Origin: Rubrivivax sp.
Lineage (GTDB): Bacteria; Pseudomonadota; Gammaproteobacteria; Burkholderiales; Burkholderiaceae_C
Direction: 5' to 3'
Assembly (NCBI GenBank): GCA_030653505.1
Contig: JAURZK010000025.1
Location: 1 to 36,349 of the forward strand
Length of the DNA stretch: 36,349 nt
Positions 24,376 to 36,349 of this stretch are shown in pieces. Every line of letters begins with the position of its first letter. Position 1 is the stretch's first letter. Under the pieces are notes generated by a model. The model made no database searches and was not told the origin of the DNA. It was given only the letters and a program-made list of their open reading frames with translations. Both the position numbers and the translations under genes were made by a program.

Positions 24376-26361
24376 TCACATCGGGCCGGCCAGCGTCGGC
24401 TGCCCCTGCTGGGTCTCCAGCGCGAACAGCGTCATCGGCGCACTCGGCGGCGGGCCGGCGGCCAGGCCGCCGCGCGAAAAGCGCTCGGTAAGCCAGCTGA
24501 TGAATTGCGCCGCAGGCAGCGGGCGGCTGATGAGGTAACCCTGGATCTCGTCGCAACCCAGGCCGTGCAGGAACTCGGCCTGTTCGAGCGTCTCCACGCC
24601 TTCGGCCACCACCTTCATGTGCAGGCTGTGGCCCATGGCGATGATGGCCGTGGCGATGGCGCCGTCTTCGGCGTCGTGCGGCAGTTCGCAGACGAAGCTG
24701 CGGTCGATCTTCAGCGTGTCGATGTCGAAGCGCTTCAGGTAGCTCAGCGACGAGTGACCGGTGCCGAAGTCGTCGATGGCCACGCGCACGCCCATCTCGG
24801 CCAGCGCGGCCAGCACGCTGCGGTTGCCGTCGCTGTCTTCCAGCAGCAGGCTCTCGGTCAGCTCCAGTTCCAGCCGGTGCGGCGAGATGCCGGCGTCGCT
24901 CAGGGCGTCGGCGATGAACTTGGCCAGGAAGGGCTGGCGGAACTGCCGCGCCGACAGGTTCACGGCAAGCGTCAGCCGCTGTGCGCCGGCGCGGTCCCAG
25001 GCAGCGAGTTCGGCGCAGGCGGTGCGGATGGCCCAGGCGCCCACGGGCAGGATGAGGCCGCTGTCCTCCAGCACGCCGATGAAGCGGTCAGGGGCCACCA
25101 TGCCGCGCGCCGGGCTGTGCCAGCGGATCAGCGCCTCGACCCCGGTGATGGCACCGGTGGCCAGGTGGTACTTGGGCTGGTAGTAGAGGCCGAACTCGTG
25201 GCGTTCCAGCGCGCGGCGCAGGTCGTTCTCGAGCGTCAGCCGCGCCGCCACCTCGGCGCTGAGCTCGTGGCTGTAGAAGCTGTAGACGCCGCGGCCCATG
25301 GCCTTGCTGCGGTACATCGCCATGTCGGTGTGGCGGATGAGGCCGTCGAGGTCGGTGTCGTCGCTGGGGAACATCGAGATGCCGATGCTGGCCGAGACAT
25401 GCAGTTCGGTCTCCATCAAGTGCATAGGCGCCTCCAGCGCGTCCAGCACGCGCCGGGCCATCAGCGCCGCGTCCTCGGCACTGGTCACCTGCTCGGCGAT
25501 GACGGTGAATTCGTCGCCGCCCAGGCGCGAGACGGTGATGGGGTCGTCGCCGGCGCTGCGGCGGCCCAGGGTGTCGGTCTCGCGCAGGCACGATTCCAGC
25601 GTCTGCGCCACGCGGCGCAGCAGCTGGTCGCCCACCTCGTGGCCCAGGCTGTCGTTGATGACCTTGAAGTTGTCCAGGTCCAGGAACATCAGCACCATGG
25701 GTACGCCACTGCGGCGCGCACGTGCCATGGCCTGGCCCAGGCGGTCGCGGAAGAGTGCACGGTTGGGCAGACCGGTGAGGCTGTCGAAGTTGGCCAGGTA
25801 CTGCAGCCGTTCCTGCGTGATCTTGCGGTCGGTGATGTCGCGCACGATGAGGATGCGCTGCGCAACGCCGTCGAGCTGCGTCTCGGTGACCGTGACCTCC
25901 GCCGGGAAAGTGCTGCCGTCGCGGCGGCTCGCCATGGTCTCCCACTGTCCGGGCGGAAAGGCGGCATCGGCGCGCTTGACGCCCGAAGTGACGCCGATCT
26001 CGGGCGAGCTCAGCGGTTCCAGCCAGATGCCCAGCGGCGTGCCGCGCAGCGCGGCGATCTCGGTGCCCAGCAGCTCGGCCGCCACGGCGCTGCCCACCAG
26101 CACCTTGCCGTCGGCGCGGCAGATGAGCAGGCCGCTCTCGGAGTGTTCGAACAGGCGCAGCAACTGCTCGGCCGCCGGCACCGAGCGTTCGGACGTGCGC
26201 GCCGGCGACCTGCGCGGTGCCGGCGCCGCGTGCGACGACGCAGGCGGCGGGTGGCCGTGCGCCGAAGGCGGCTCCAGACGGAGCACACGCTCAGGCCGCT
26301 TCCAGGCGGCCCTGGCCGCCTTTTGTGCCGCGCGTAGCCTCGTCCAGAAGGAATGTGTCAT
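24376..26361 (-). CDS. PAS-GGDEF-EAL cyclic-di-GMP enzyme
   Basis: This 661-residue cytosolic signalling protein starts with ATG at 26361. A basic, Pro/Ala-rich N terminus leads into a PAS domain (about residues 60-185). A GGDEF domain follows with an intact GGDEF at 281-285. The EAL domain has E409-A410-L411 and the other catalytic residues: NLSARQFRQ, LELELTESLL, AIDDFGTGHSS, KIDRSFV and AEGVET. Both synthesis and breakdown of c-di-GMP are therefore possible; such tandem proteins often act mainly in one direction. The usual inhibitory RxxD is present (RETD, 260-263) but is moved away from GGDEF by about 12 extra residues. It lies 102 bases downstream of a hybrid kinase on the same strand. 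There is no membrane segment. Confidence 0.94.
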   Translation of the reverse strand: MTHSFWTRLRAAQKAARAAWKRPERVLRLEPPSAHGHPPPASSHAAPAPRRSPARTSERSVPAAEQLLRLFEHSESGLLICRADGKVLVGSAVAAELLGTEIAALRGTPLGIWLEPLSSPEIGVTSGVKRADAAFPPGQWETMASRRDGSTFPAEVTVTETQLDGVAQRILIVRDITDRKITQERLQYLANFDSLTGLPNRALFRDRLGQAMARARRSGVPMVLMFLDLDNFKVINDSLGHEVGDQLLRRVAQTLESCLRETDTLGRRSAGDDPITVSRLGGDEFTVIAEQVTSAEDAALMARRVLDALEAPMHLMETELHVSASIGISMFPSDDTDLDGLIRHTDMAMYRSKAMGRGVYSFYSHELSAEVAARLTLENDLRRALERHEFGLYYQPKYHLATGAITGVEALIRWHSPARGMVAPDRFIGVLEDSGLILPVGAWAIRTACAELAAWDRAGAQRLTLAVNLSARQFRQPFLAKFIADALSDAGISPHRLELELTESLLLEDSDGNRSVLAALAEMGVRVAIDDFGTGHSSLSYLKRFDIDTLKIDRSFVCELPHDAEDGAIATAIIAMGHSLHMKVVAEGVETLEQAEFLHGLGCDEIQGYLISRPLPAAQFISWLTERFSRGGLAAGPPPSAPMTLFALETQQGQPTLAGPM

Positions 26362-26463
26362 GGGTTGCCGGGTCGTGCGAACGAACGCGCCGCAGGCGCC
26401 GCCCTAACCGCATTTCGGCCGCCCGGGGCGCGACTTGAGGCCGGCGCGGGCAGCGGCCCCCCT

Positions 26464-30957
<4,494 letters not shown>

Positions 30958-31040
30958 CGTGCGACGGGGTGCTTGTCCGGCAGCGTAACACCGGGGCCTC
31001 GCCTTAACATCCGAAAGCGCGTCCCCTGTGGCCGCAAATG

Positions 31041-31059
31041 GCACCCCCGGGGTGCGGAG
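31041..31059 (+). promoter_or_regulatory. guaC leader hairpin and ribosome-binding site
   Basis: GCACCCC (31041-31047) and GGGGTGC (31049-31055) are inverted repeats and could form a 5-bp stem with a 5-base loop. They end directly against GGAG (31056-31059), a Shine-Dalgarno site 7 bases before the guaC ATG. TAACAT near 31006 is a possible -10. This hairpin could influence ribosome access. Confidence 0.35.
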
Positions 31060-31066
31060 CCCCTGC

Positions 31067-32044
31067 ATGGAAATCTTCGATTACGACAACATCCTGCTGC
31101 TGCCGCGCAAGTGCCGCGTCGACAGCCGCAGCGAGTGCGACCCCGCGGTCGACTTCGGCGGCCGGCGCTTTGCGCTGCCGGTGGTGCCGAGCAACATGAA
31201 GACGGTGATCGATGAGCCCATCAGCGTGGTTCTGGCGGGCAGCGGCCACTTCTACGTCATGCACCGCTTTGATCTCGACGCCGTGGCCTACGCGCAGCGC
31301 ATGCGCGACCGCGGGCTCATCGTCAGCCTCAGCTCGGGGGTGAAGCCGGCCGACTACGCCGTCATCGACCGCCTGGCGGCCGACGGCGTGGGTGCCGACT
31401 ACATCACCATCGACATCGCGCACGGCCACGCCGACAGCGTGAAGAACATGATCGGTTACCTGAAGGAAAAACTGCCGTCGTCCTTCATCATCGCGGGCAC
31501 CGTGGCCACGCCCGAGGCGGTGATCGATCTGGAGACCTGGGGCGCGGACGCGACCAAGGTAGGCGTGGGCCCGGGCAAGGTCTGCATCACCAAGCTCAAG
31601 ACGGGTTTTGGCACCGGCGGCTGGCAGTTGAGTGCGCTGAAGTGGTGTGCGCGCGTGGCGACCAAACCCATCATTGCCGACGGCGGCATCCGCAGCCATG
31701 GCGACATTGCCAAGAGCGTGCGTTTTGGTGCGTCCATGGTGATGATCGGCTCGCTGTTCGCGGGCCACGAGGAGTCACCGGGCCAGACGGTGGAGGTGGA
31801 TGGTGTGCTCTACAAGGAGTACTACGGCTCGGCCAGCGACTTCAACAAGGGCGAGTACAAGCACGTGGAAGGCAAGCGCATTCTGGAGCCCATCAAGGGC
31901 AAGCTGGCCGACACGCTGGTGGAGATGGAGCAGGACGTGCAGAGCTCCATCAGCTACTCGGGTGGCACGAAGTTGATGGACGTGCGCAAGGTGAACTATG
32001 TGATCCTGGGTGGGGACAACGCCGGAGAGCATCTGCTGATGTGA
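31067..32044 (+). CDS. guaC: GMP reductase
   Basis: This 325-residue cytosolic TIM-barrel enzyme uses NADPH to convert GMP to IMP and ammonia in purine salvage. The N terminus ([21 protein letters not shown]) and the phosphate-site sequence [15 protein letters not shown] are family hallmarks. The catalytic cysteine is C173 in [18 protein letters not shown] reductase rather than IMP dehydrogenase is favoured by the absence of CBS domains and by the length. ATG at 31067 has GGAG seven bases upstream. Third codon positions are almost all G/C in the first 178 codons (about 13 end in A/T) but less so in the last 148 (about 22), so a compositional change begins inside the gene. It converges on murB, 40 bases away. 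Confidence 0.95.
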   Translation: MEIFDYDNILLLPRKCRVDSRSECDPAVDFGGRRFALPVVPSNMKTVIDEPISVVLAGSGHFYVMHRFDLDAVAYAQRMRDRGLIVSLSSGVKPADYAVIDRLAADGVGADYITIDIAHGHADSVKNMIGYLKEKLPSSFIIAGTVATPEAVIDLETWGADATKVGVGPGKVCITKLKTGFGTGGWQLSALKWCARVATKPIIADGGIRSHGDIAKSVRFGASMVMIGSLFAGHEESPGQTVEVDGVLYKEYYGSASDFNKGEYKHVEGKRILEPIKGKLADTLVEMEQDVQSSISYSGGTKLMDVRKVNYVILGGDNAGEHLLM

Positions 32045-32084
32045 CGGAGCGGCTCGCGCCCCGCCGTCCTGCAGAGCGAGCCCG

Positions 32085-33134
32085 TCAGACCACCACAGGC
32101 TCGGTCTCCAGCAGGATACCGAAGCGCTCATAAACGCTGGTCTGGATGGCCTTGGCCAGCGTCATCACCTCACCACCGGTGGCACCACCCCGGTTCACCA
32201 GCACCAGCGCCTGCCGCTCGTACACGCCCGCACTGCCCACACCCTTGCCCCTCCAGCCGCAGGCATCAATGAGCCAGCCCGCGGCCAGCTTGACGCTGCC
32301 GTCGGCCATGGGGTAGTGCACCACCTTCGGCTCAACCGCGATGATGTCGGCGCACTGCTCGCGCGACACCGTGGGGTTCTTGAAAAAGCTGCCGGCGTTG
32401 CCGATCACCGCCGGGTCGGGCAGTTTGGCGCGGCGGATCGCGCAGACCCAGTCAAAGATCTGTTGCGCGCTGGGCGAAGCGATGCCGGTCTCGGCCATCT
32501 TGCGGTCCAGGTCGGCATAACCGAGCACCGCCTTCCACGGTTTGGGCAGCCAGAAGCGCACGTGGGCGATGAGAGCGCGACCGGCCAGGCCCAGGCCCTT
32601 GTCGCCGGCCGGCGTGTGCTTGAACACCGAATCCCGGTAGCCAAAACCGCACTTCGCGGCGTCCAGCGTGAAGCTCTGCCCCGTCTGCAGGTCGATCGCA
32701 TCCAACTCACTGAACCGGTCCTGCAACTCCACCCCGTAAGCGCCGATGTTCTGCACCGGCGAGGCACCCACCGTGCCCGGGATCAGCGCCAGGTTTTCCA
32801 GGCCCGGGTAGCCCTGTTCCAGCGTCCATCGCACGAAATCGTGCCAATCTTCGCCGGCCCCGGCCTCCACCAGCCAACCCTTGGCGGTTTCTTCCACCAG
32901 GCGCCGTCCGGTGATCTCGACCTTGATCACGAGTTGCTTGATGTCGCCGGTGATCACCAGGTTGCTGCCGCCACCCAGAACGAAGGGCGGTGTGCCCGAT
33001 TCCGCGCGCACGTGATGATCGGCCAGCAAGGCCAGCACATCGTCTGTTGAGCGCACACGCACCAGACGCTGCGCCCGGGCAACGATGCCAAAAGTGTTAT
33101 ACGGCTGGAGCGCCACGTTGTTCTCGACTACCAT
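32085..33134 (-). CDS. murB: UDP-N-acetylenolpyruvoylglucosamine reductase
   Basis: This 349-residue FAD enzyme reduces UDP-GlcNAc-enolpyruvate to UDP-MurNAc in cell-wall precursor synthesis. It opens with [14 protein letters not shown]. The FAD domain shows [14 protein letters not shown] and [21 protein letters not shown]. The catalytic serine is S249 in [10 protein letters not shown], and [16 protein letters not shown] follows. The length and the inserted segments (YRDSVFKHT region) are those of the type I, E. coli-like enzyme. ATG at 33134 is preceded by GAGAAT (33141-33146) six bases upstream, another close -10-like hexamer. It diverges from yajQ across only 40 bases. A weak inverted repeat (GGCTCGC at 32051-32057, GCGAGCC at 32076-32082) lies between it and guaC. 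Confidence 0.96.
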   Translation of the reverse strand: MVVENNVALQPYNTFGIVARAQRLVRVRSTDDVLALLADHHVRAESGTPPFVLGGGSNLVITGDIKQLVIKVEITGRRLVEETAKGWLVEAGAGEDWHDFVRWTLEQGYPGLENLALIPGTVGASPVQNIGAYGVELQDRFSELDAIDLQTGQSFTLDAAKCGFGYRDSVFKHTPAGDKGLGLAGRALIAHVRFWLPKPWKAVLGYADLDRKMAETGIASPSAQQIFDWVCAIRRAKLPDPAVIGNAGSFFKNPTVSREQCADIIAVEPKVVHYPMADGSVKLAAGWLIDACGWRGKGVGSAGVYERQALVLVNRGGATGGEVMTLAKAIQTSVYERFGILLETEPVVV

Positions 33135-33174
33135 TCTTCGATTCTCTCATTCACCTTTTTGCAAGACCCCCAGC

Positions 33175-33660
33175 ATGCCTTCTTTTGACACCGTTCTTGA
33201 AGCCGATTTTGTAGAAGTGAAAAATGCGGTCGATCAGGTCGCGCGCGAAATCGGCACCCGTTTCGATTTCAAGGGCACGAGCGCGGCCATCGAGCTCAAG
33301 GACAAGGAAATCATCCTGCACGGCGATGCCGATTTCCAGCTCCAGCAGATCGACGACGTGCTGCGCGGCAAGCTCACCAAACGCGGTGTCGACGCGCGTT
33401 TTCTCGACGTGGGCAAGGTCGAAAAGGTCGGTGGCGACAAGGTCAAACAGGTGGTGAAGGTGCGCAACGGCGTGAGCACCGAAGACGGCAAAAAGATCCA
33501 GCAGGCCATCAAGGGCAGCAAGCTCAAGGTACAGGGTGCGATCCAGGGCGACGCGGTGCGGGTGACGGGCGCCAAGCGCGACGACCTGCAGGCGGCCATG
33601 GCGCTGATCAAGTCCGAACTGAAGGACCTGCCGCTGTCCTTCAACAACTTCAGGGATTGA
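33175..33660 (+). CDS. yajQ: YajQ family nucleotide-binding (c-di-GMP effector) protein
   Basis: This 161-residue cytosolic protein matches YajQ/UPF0234 from end to end: [21 protein letters not shown], then [19 protein letters not shown], an ANxxLxQI-like region, [18 protein letters not shown], and the C terminus [10 protein letters not shown]. It has two ferredoxin-like folds. Members bind c-di-GMP in Xanthomonas, where the protein pairs with a LysR regulator, and bind RNA or nucleotides elsewhere; which applies here is unknown. ATG at 33175 matches the universal family start. The next gene begins two bases after its stop. Its N-terminal codons are richer in A/T than most of the window. Confidence 0.95.
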   Translation: MPSFDTVLEADFVEVKNAVDQVAREIGTRFDFKGTSAAIELKDKEIILHGDADFQLQQIDDVLRGKLTKRGVDARFLDVGKVEKVGGDKVKQVVKVRNGVSTEDGKKIQQAIKGSKLKVQGAIQGDAVRVTGAKRDDLQAAMALIKSELKDLPLSFNNFRD

Positions 33661-33661
33661 C

Positions 33662-34378
33662 ATGAGCACCCCCCGCGCCGCCTTCGGCGTCACCCCCCTC
33701 CAGGGGGGCGGCACCTGCGGCCCGGCGAAGCCGGTTCCGCGTTGCCTCTGGGCTGGCGCACTCTTGCTCGCATGGGGCGTGCAGGCCGCAGCGCAGCAGG
33801 TTGCGCTTTCCGGCGTGGCCGGCGGCAAGGCCCTGCTCACCATCGACGCTGCGGCGCCGCGTTTCCTGAGCCCCGGCCAGGCGCACCAGGGCGTGAAGCT
33901 GCTGAGCCTGCAGGGCGAGGCAGCCGTGATCGAGATCAACGGACAACGCCAGACCCTGCGTGTGGGTGAGGCGCCGGTGAGTCTGGGGCAGGTCAAGGCA
34001 GACCCCGGTGCGCAGCGCATCGTGCTCACCGCCGACGCGCAGGGCCACTTCATGCCGCCCGGTCAGATCAATGGCCGGCAAGTCCAGTTCATGGTCGACA
34101 CGGGCGCCACGCAGGTGATCATGAGCGAGTCCGATGCCAGGCGCATCAACCTCAAATACGAGCAGGGTCAGAAGGTGCGCGTGAGCACCGCCAATGGCGA
34201 TGTGGTTGGTCACCAGATCCGGCTGGACTCGGTGCGCATCGGCGAGGCGCAGGTCTACGACGTGTCGGCCATCGTGCTGCCCCAGTCCATGGCGTTCGTG
34301 TTGCTGGGCAACAGCTTTCTCACGCGCTTCCAGATGCAGCGCACCAACGATCAGCTCACACTGGATCGACGTTATTGA
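33662..34378 (+). CDS. Retropepsin-like aspartic protease (TIGR02281 type)
   Basis: This 238-residue protein carries a single retropepsin-like domain in its C-terminal half. The catalytic motif is MVDTGATQVIMS with D146, and the flap/C-terminal part VYDVSAIVLPQSMAFVLLGNSFLTRF is typical of the clan AA family with a conserved LLG. One active-site Asp per chain implies a homodimer. A hydrophobic stretch at about residues 29-43 ending AAAQQ suggests a signal peptide or anchor, so it is probably periplasmic. Its n-region is unusually long because codons 5-25 coincide with a three-hairpin repeat. ATG at 33662 lies one base after the yajQ stop, favouring co-transcription. A later non-ATG start is possible. 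The substrate is unknown. Confidence 0.88.
   Translation: MSTPRAAFGVTPLQGGGTCGPAKPVPRCLWAGALLLAWGVQAAAQQVALSGVAGGKALLTIDAAAPRFLSPGQAHQGVKLLSLQGEAAVIEINGQRQTLRVGEAPVSLGQVKADPGAQRIVLTADAQGHFMPPGQINGRQVQFMVDTGATQVIMSESDARRINLKYEQGQKVRVSTANGDVVGHQIRLDSVRIGEAQVYDVSAIVLPQSMAFVLLGNSFLTRFQMQRTNDQLTLDRRY
33676..33734 (+). repeat. Comamonadaceae-type three-hairpin repeat inside a coding region
   Basis: Three hairpins follow each other: CGCCG/CGGCG (33676-33680 with 33685-33689), six C with six G (33693-33698 with 33703-33708, loop TCCA), and CCGGC/GCCGG (33722-33726 with 33730-33734, loop GAA). The final part resembles an intergenic repeat I recall from Comamonadaceae genomes. Here it reads in frame within the N terminus of the protease gene. 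I see no second full copy in this window. Confidence 0.6.
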
Positions 34379-34741
34379 TCACAGCGCCTTCTGCGCAGCG
34401 GTCACAACAATCTCGATCCGGTAGACCGGGTTGGCCAACGCGGCTTGCATCGTCGCCCGCGGTGGCGCGGTGCCCGGCACCACCCAGGCATCCCACACTT
34501 CGTTCATCGCACCGATCTCGGCGATGTCGGTCAGGAAGATTTGAGCGCGCAGAATGCGCGACTTGTCGCTGCCCGCTTCCAGCAAACGCTGCTGCACCTG
34601 CTCCAGCACGTCTTCGGTCTGACCACGGATGTCCGTGTCGCCGCGCTCGGGCACCATGCCGGCCAGGTACACGACGCCGTTGAACACAGCGGCTTCGCTG
34701 TACCGCGCAGCCACGCCGATGCGGGTGATGTGTTGGCTCAT
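34379..34741 (-). CDS. RidA/YjgF-family enamine deaminase-like protein
   Basis: This 120-residue cytosolic protein belongs to the YjgF/YER057c/UK114 superfamily. RidA members hydrolyse reactive enamine/imine intermediates and form trimers. Family features are the opening RIGVAARYSEAAVFNGVVYLAGMVPE, the VLEQVQQRLLEAGSDKSRIL helix and the active-site arginine in PGTAPPRATMQAA. It is a divergent subgroup rather than the classic RidA, because the usual G-P-Y-S-Q start is replaced. ATG at 34741 overlaps the plsY stop by four bases (ATGA), so it is co-translated with plsY. The frame stays open upstream through plsY, but that part is not protein. Confidence 0.92.
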   Translation of the reverse strand: MSQHITRIGVAARYSEAAVFNGVVYLAGMVPERGDTDIRGQTEDVLEQVQQRLLEAGSDKSRILRAQIFLTDIAEIGAMNEVWDAWVVPGTAPPRATMQAALANPVYRIEIVVTAAQKAL

Positions 34742-35367
34742 GATTTTTTCGCTCCCAGTTTGCTTTCCTTGCCGGCCAGCAGGCGGTTGATGTTTTCTGC
34801 GTGGCGGTACACCAGAAGCATGCCCATGACCACCAGACTCATCACCTGCAGGCCCGGCGCATCCCATGCCACCCGGTGACCCAGCAGAAAGAAGGCTGGG
34901 GCGAACACCGCCGTGACGATGGAGGCCAGCGACGAGTATCGGAAGAAGCCCGCGATGATCACCCACGTGACCAGTGCGGCCAGGCCCAGCCAGGGCTGAA
35001 AACCGACGATCACGCCCGCCGCCGTGGCCACACCCTTGCCACCCTGGAACCGGAAAAACACCGGATACAGGTGGCCAAGGAAGGCTGCGAGACCGACCAG
35101 CGCCACGGTGCCATCGCCCAGTCCGTAGGCCTCGCCCCACCACGTCACGGCGACCACGGGCAGCCAGCCCTTGAGCGCGTCGAGCAGCAGCGTGATGACC
35201 GCGGCCGCCTTGTTGCCCGAGCGCAGCACATTGGTGGCGCCGGGGTTTTTGCTGCCGTAGGTGCGTGGGTCGTTCAGACCCATGAAGCGGCTCACGAGCA
35301 CGGCAAACGAGAGCGAGCCGATCAGGTAGGCGGCCAGGGTGGCCAGCAGGGGATAAAACAATGACAA
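34738..35367 (-). CDS. plsY: Glycerol-3-phosphate acyltransferase PlsY
   Basis: This 209-residue inner-membrane enzyme transfers acyl groups from acyl-phosphate to glycerol-3-phosphate in phospholipid synthesis. It shows the three conserved PlsY motifs: a first loop with YLIGSLSFAVLVSR and GSKNPGATNVLR, then GHLYPVFFRFQGGKGVATAAG, and a final RHAENINRLLAGKE. Five or so hydrophobic segments are visible. No ATG fits; the start is TTG at 35367, supported by AGGAG six bases upstream. The stop overlaps ridA by four bases. It follows ybaK in the same direction after a 48-base gap. The identity is clear. Confidence 0.95.
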   Translation of the reverse strand: MSLFYPLLATLAAYLIGSLSFAVLVSRFMGLNDPRTYGSKNPGATNVLRSGNKAAAVITLLLDALKGWLPVVAVTWWGEAYGLGDGTVALVGLAAFLGHLYPVFFRFQGGKGVATAAGVIVGFQPWLGLAALVTWVIIAGFFRYSSLASIVTAVFAPAFFLLGHRVAWDAPGLQVMSLVVMGMLLVYRHAENINRLLAGKESKLGAKKS

Positions 35368-35415
35368 CGAAGTCTCCTCGGTGGTTCGGGCTGCCCTCTG
35401 CGGGGCGACGCCGGG

Positions 35416-35907
35416 CTATTCTGCCAGCGCGCACTCGACCGGCCTGGCGCCCAGCGGGCCGCTGAGAACGGCTGGGTCGATGCCCACCAGATAACCGCGT
35501 CGCCCGCCGTTGATCCAGATCCTGGGCAGGCCCAACACGGACGCTTCGACAAACACCGGCATGGCACGCTTCAAACCGAACGGTGAAGTGCCCCCCACGA
35601 AGTACCCGCTGTGGCGGTTGGCCACCTCGGGCTTGCAGGGCTCAACCGACTTGACGCCGACCTGCCGCGCCAGGTTCTTGGTCGACACGGTGCGGTTGCC
35701 GTGCATCAACACCGCCAGCGGCTTGGCCGCCTCGTCCTGCATGATCAAGGTCTTGATCACGGCAAACGGATCGAGCCCGAGCACCTGCGCGCTGTGCTGC
35801 GCGCCGCCGTGCTCCAGGTACTCGTAGCTGTGTTCGGTGAACACCACGCCATGCGCCTTGAGCCAGGCGGTGGCGGGTGTCTCGCTGACGTGCGACTTTT
35901 TGGCCAA
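35416..35907 (-). CDS. ybaK: Cys-tRNA(Pro)/Cys-tRNA(Cys) deacylase YbaK
   Basis: This 163-residue cytosolic editing protein hydrolyses Cys wrongly attached to tRNA(Pro). It has the YbaK/EbsC fold with SETPATAWLKAHGVVFTEHSYEYLEHGG, the VIKTLIMQD strand and the conserved lysine region STKNLARQVG. GYFVGGTSPFGLKRAMPVFVE is the typical substrate-loop sequence, and WINGGRRGYLVGIDP follows. The start appears to be TTG at 35907, since MAKKSHVSETPA fits the family and no ATG is near; the Shine-Dalgarno is poor. It begins eight bases after the aldo/keto reductase stop, so it is in the same transcript. Confidence 0.94.
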   Translation of the reverse strand: MAKKSHVSETPATAWLKAHGVVFTEHSYEYLEHGGAQHSAQVLGLDPFAVIKTLIMQDEAAKPLAVLMHGNRTVSTKNLARQVGVKSVEPCKPEVANRHSGYFVGGTSPFGLKRAMPVFVEASVLGLPRIWINGGRRGYLVGIDPAVLSGPLGARPVECALAE

Positions 35908-35915
35908 GCGTCAAC

Positions 35916-36349
35916 TCACTGGGCAGGATCCCGATGCTCCCAACGGATCTTGTCGATCTCGGTCAGCAATTCGGGCGACAACGTCGTGCCCCAGGCGTCC
36001 AGGCATTCGTCGAGCTGGGTCATCGAAGTCACGCCGATGATGGTGCTGGCCACGCGCCAGTTGGTGTAACAAAACGCCAGCGCCATTTGCGAGGGCGTGA
36101 GTCCGTGGTCGCGGGCCAGCGCGTTGTAACGGCGCGCGGTGTCCAGCGCCTCGGGTCGGCCCCAGCGCTGCTTGCGCATCGACTCGTACAGCGCCATGCG
36201 ACCGGCGTCACCCACCAGCCCGGTCTCGTCGTACTTGCCACTCAACAAGCCAAAGCCCAATGGCGAATAAGCCAGCAGCGACACACCCAGGCGGTGGCAG
36301 GTCTCGTCCAGCCCGTTCTCGTAGCTGCGGTTGATCAGGCAGTACGGGT
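35916..36349 (-). CDS. Aldo/keto reductase, Tas-like (5' part beyond right edge)
   Basis: These are the C-terminal 144 residues of an NADP(H)-dependent aldo/keto reductase. The visible part begins PYCLINRSYENGLDETCHRLG, which resembles the Tas subgroup, and continues SLLAYSPLGFGLLSGKY. The NADP-binding segment is near STIIGVTSMTQLDECLDAW. The catalytic Tyr, Lys and His would lie in the missing N-terminal half, so activity cannot be judged. The gene leads an apparent operon with ybaK, plsY and ridA on the minus strand, with spacings of 8 and 48 bases and then a 4-base overlap. The substrate is unknown. Confidence 0.93.
   Translation of the reverse strand, partial: PYCLINRSYENGLDETCHRLGVSLLAYSPLGFGLLSGKYDETGLVGDAGRMALYESMRKQRWGRPEALDTARRYNALARDHGLTPSQMALAFCYTNWRVASTIIGVTSMTQLDECLDAWGTTLSPELLTEIDKIRWEHRDPAQ

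Noticed and set aside
32043..32086. Inverted repeat between guaC and murB as a bidirectional terminator
   Set aside because: The stem is only 7 bp with an 18-base loop and no T-run; too weak to list as a terminator.
34742..35434. An N-terminal extension of RidA through the plsY region, as if a 351-residue fusion
   Set aside because: The extension is an out-of-frame reading of plsY; RidA family proteins start at the ATG at 34741.

Overview
The window is a dense stretch of ordinary bacterial chromosome with high GC (roughly two thirds G+C by eye). It most likely comes from a betaproteobacterium of the order Burkholderiales. The signs are the family mix and neighbourhoods: mrp next to metG, a DUF3460 gene next to scpA, a DUF2782 gene with an APH-type homoserine kinase beside polA, a BPSS1780-type membrane protein, and a Comamonadaceae-like hairpin repeat near 33.7 kb. 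I see no rRNA, tRNA, CRISPR array, insertion sequence or phage. No gene-free gap exceeds about 185 bases.

Layout. 1-3.3 kb: the 5' half of mrp (minus), a decayed small periplasmic-protein gene (minus), then metG (plus). 3.4-5.6 kb: a SulP anion transporter and a small zinc-ribbon membrane protein. 5.6-10.1 kb (minus): a transport module of a DUF4212 small subunit, a large sodium:solute symporter, and, beyond a strong terminator, a cNMP-binding/CBS/DUF294 nucleotidyltransferase-like regulator. 10.2-12.3 kb: a TPR protein and membrane protein pair (minus), then DUF3460 and scpA (plus). 12.4-14.5 kb: a TupA-like oxyanion-binding protein and a ModE-like regulator, with no TupBC transporter beside them. 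14.5-19.6 kb: polA (minus), diverging from DUF2782, thrB and a BPSS1780 membrane protein. 19.6-24.3 kb (minus): phoX with a four-unit Pho-box-like promoter, and uvrD. 24.4-31.0 kb (minus): a PAS-GGDEF-EAL protein and a 1497-residue six-PAS hybrid histidine kinase. 31.0-36.3 kb: guaC, murB (minus), yajQ and a retropepsin-like protease (plus), then an apparent minus-strand operon of a truncated aldo/keto reductase, ybaK, plsY and ridA.

The most useful non-coding signals are four GTCAT/TTCAC-type units at exact 11-bp spacing ahead of phoX, with a perfect inverted repeat at the predicted transcription start. There is also a recurring -10-like hexamer ending AAT placed 5-8 bases before the ATG of six genes, which suggests leaderless mRNAs. 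Base composition and third-position codon use appear to step down inside or just after guaC, so the right 4-5 kb may have a different history or be an assembly join. The least understood gene group is the DUF4212/symporter/DUF294 module. No wholly new system is proven by the sequence; this module is the best candidate.
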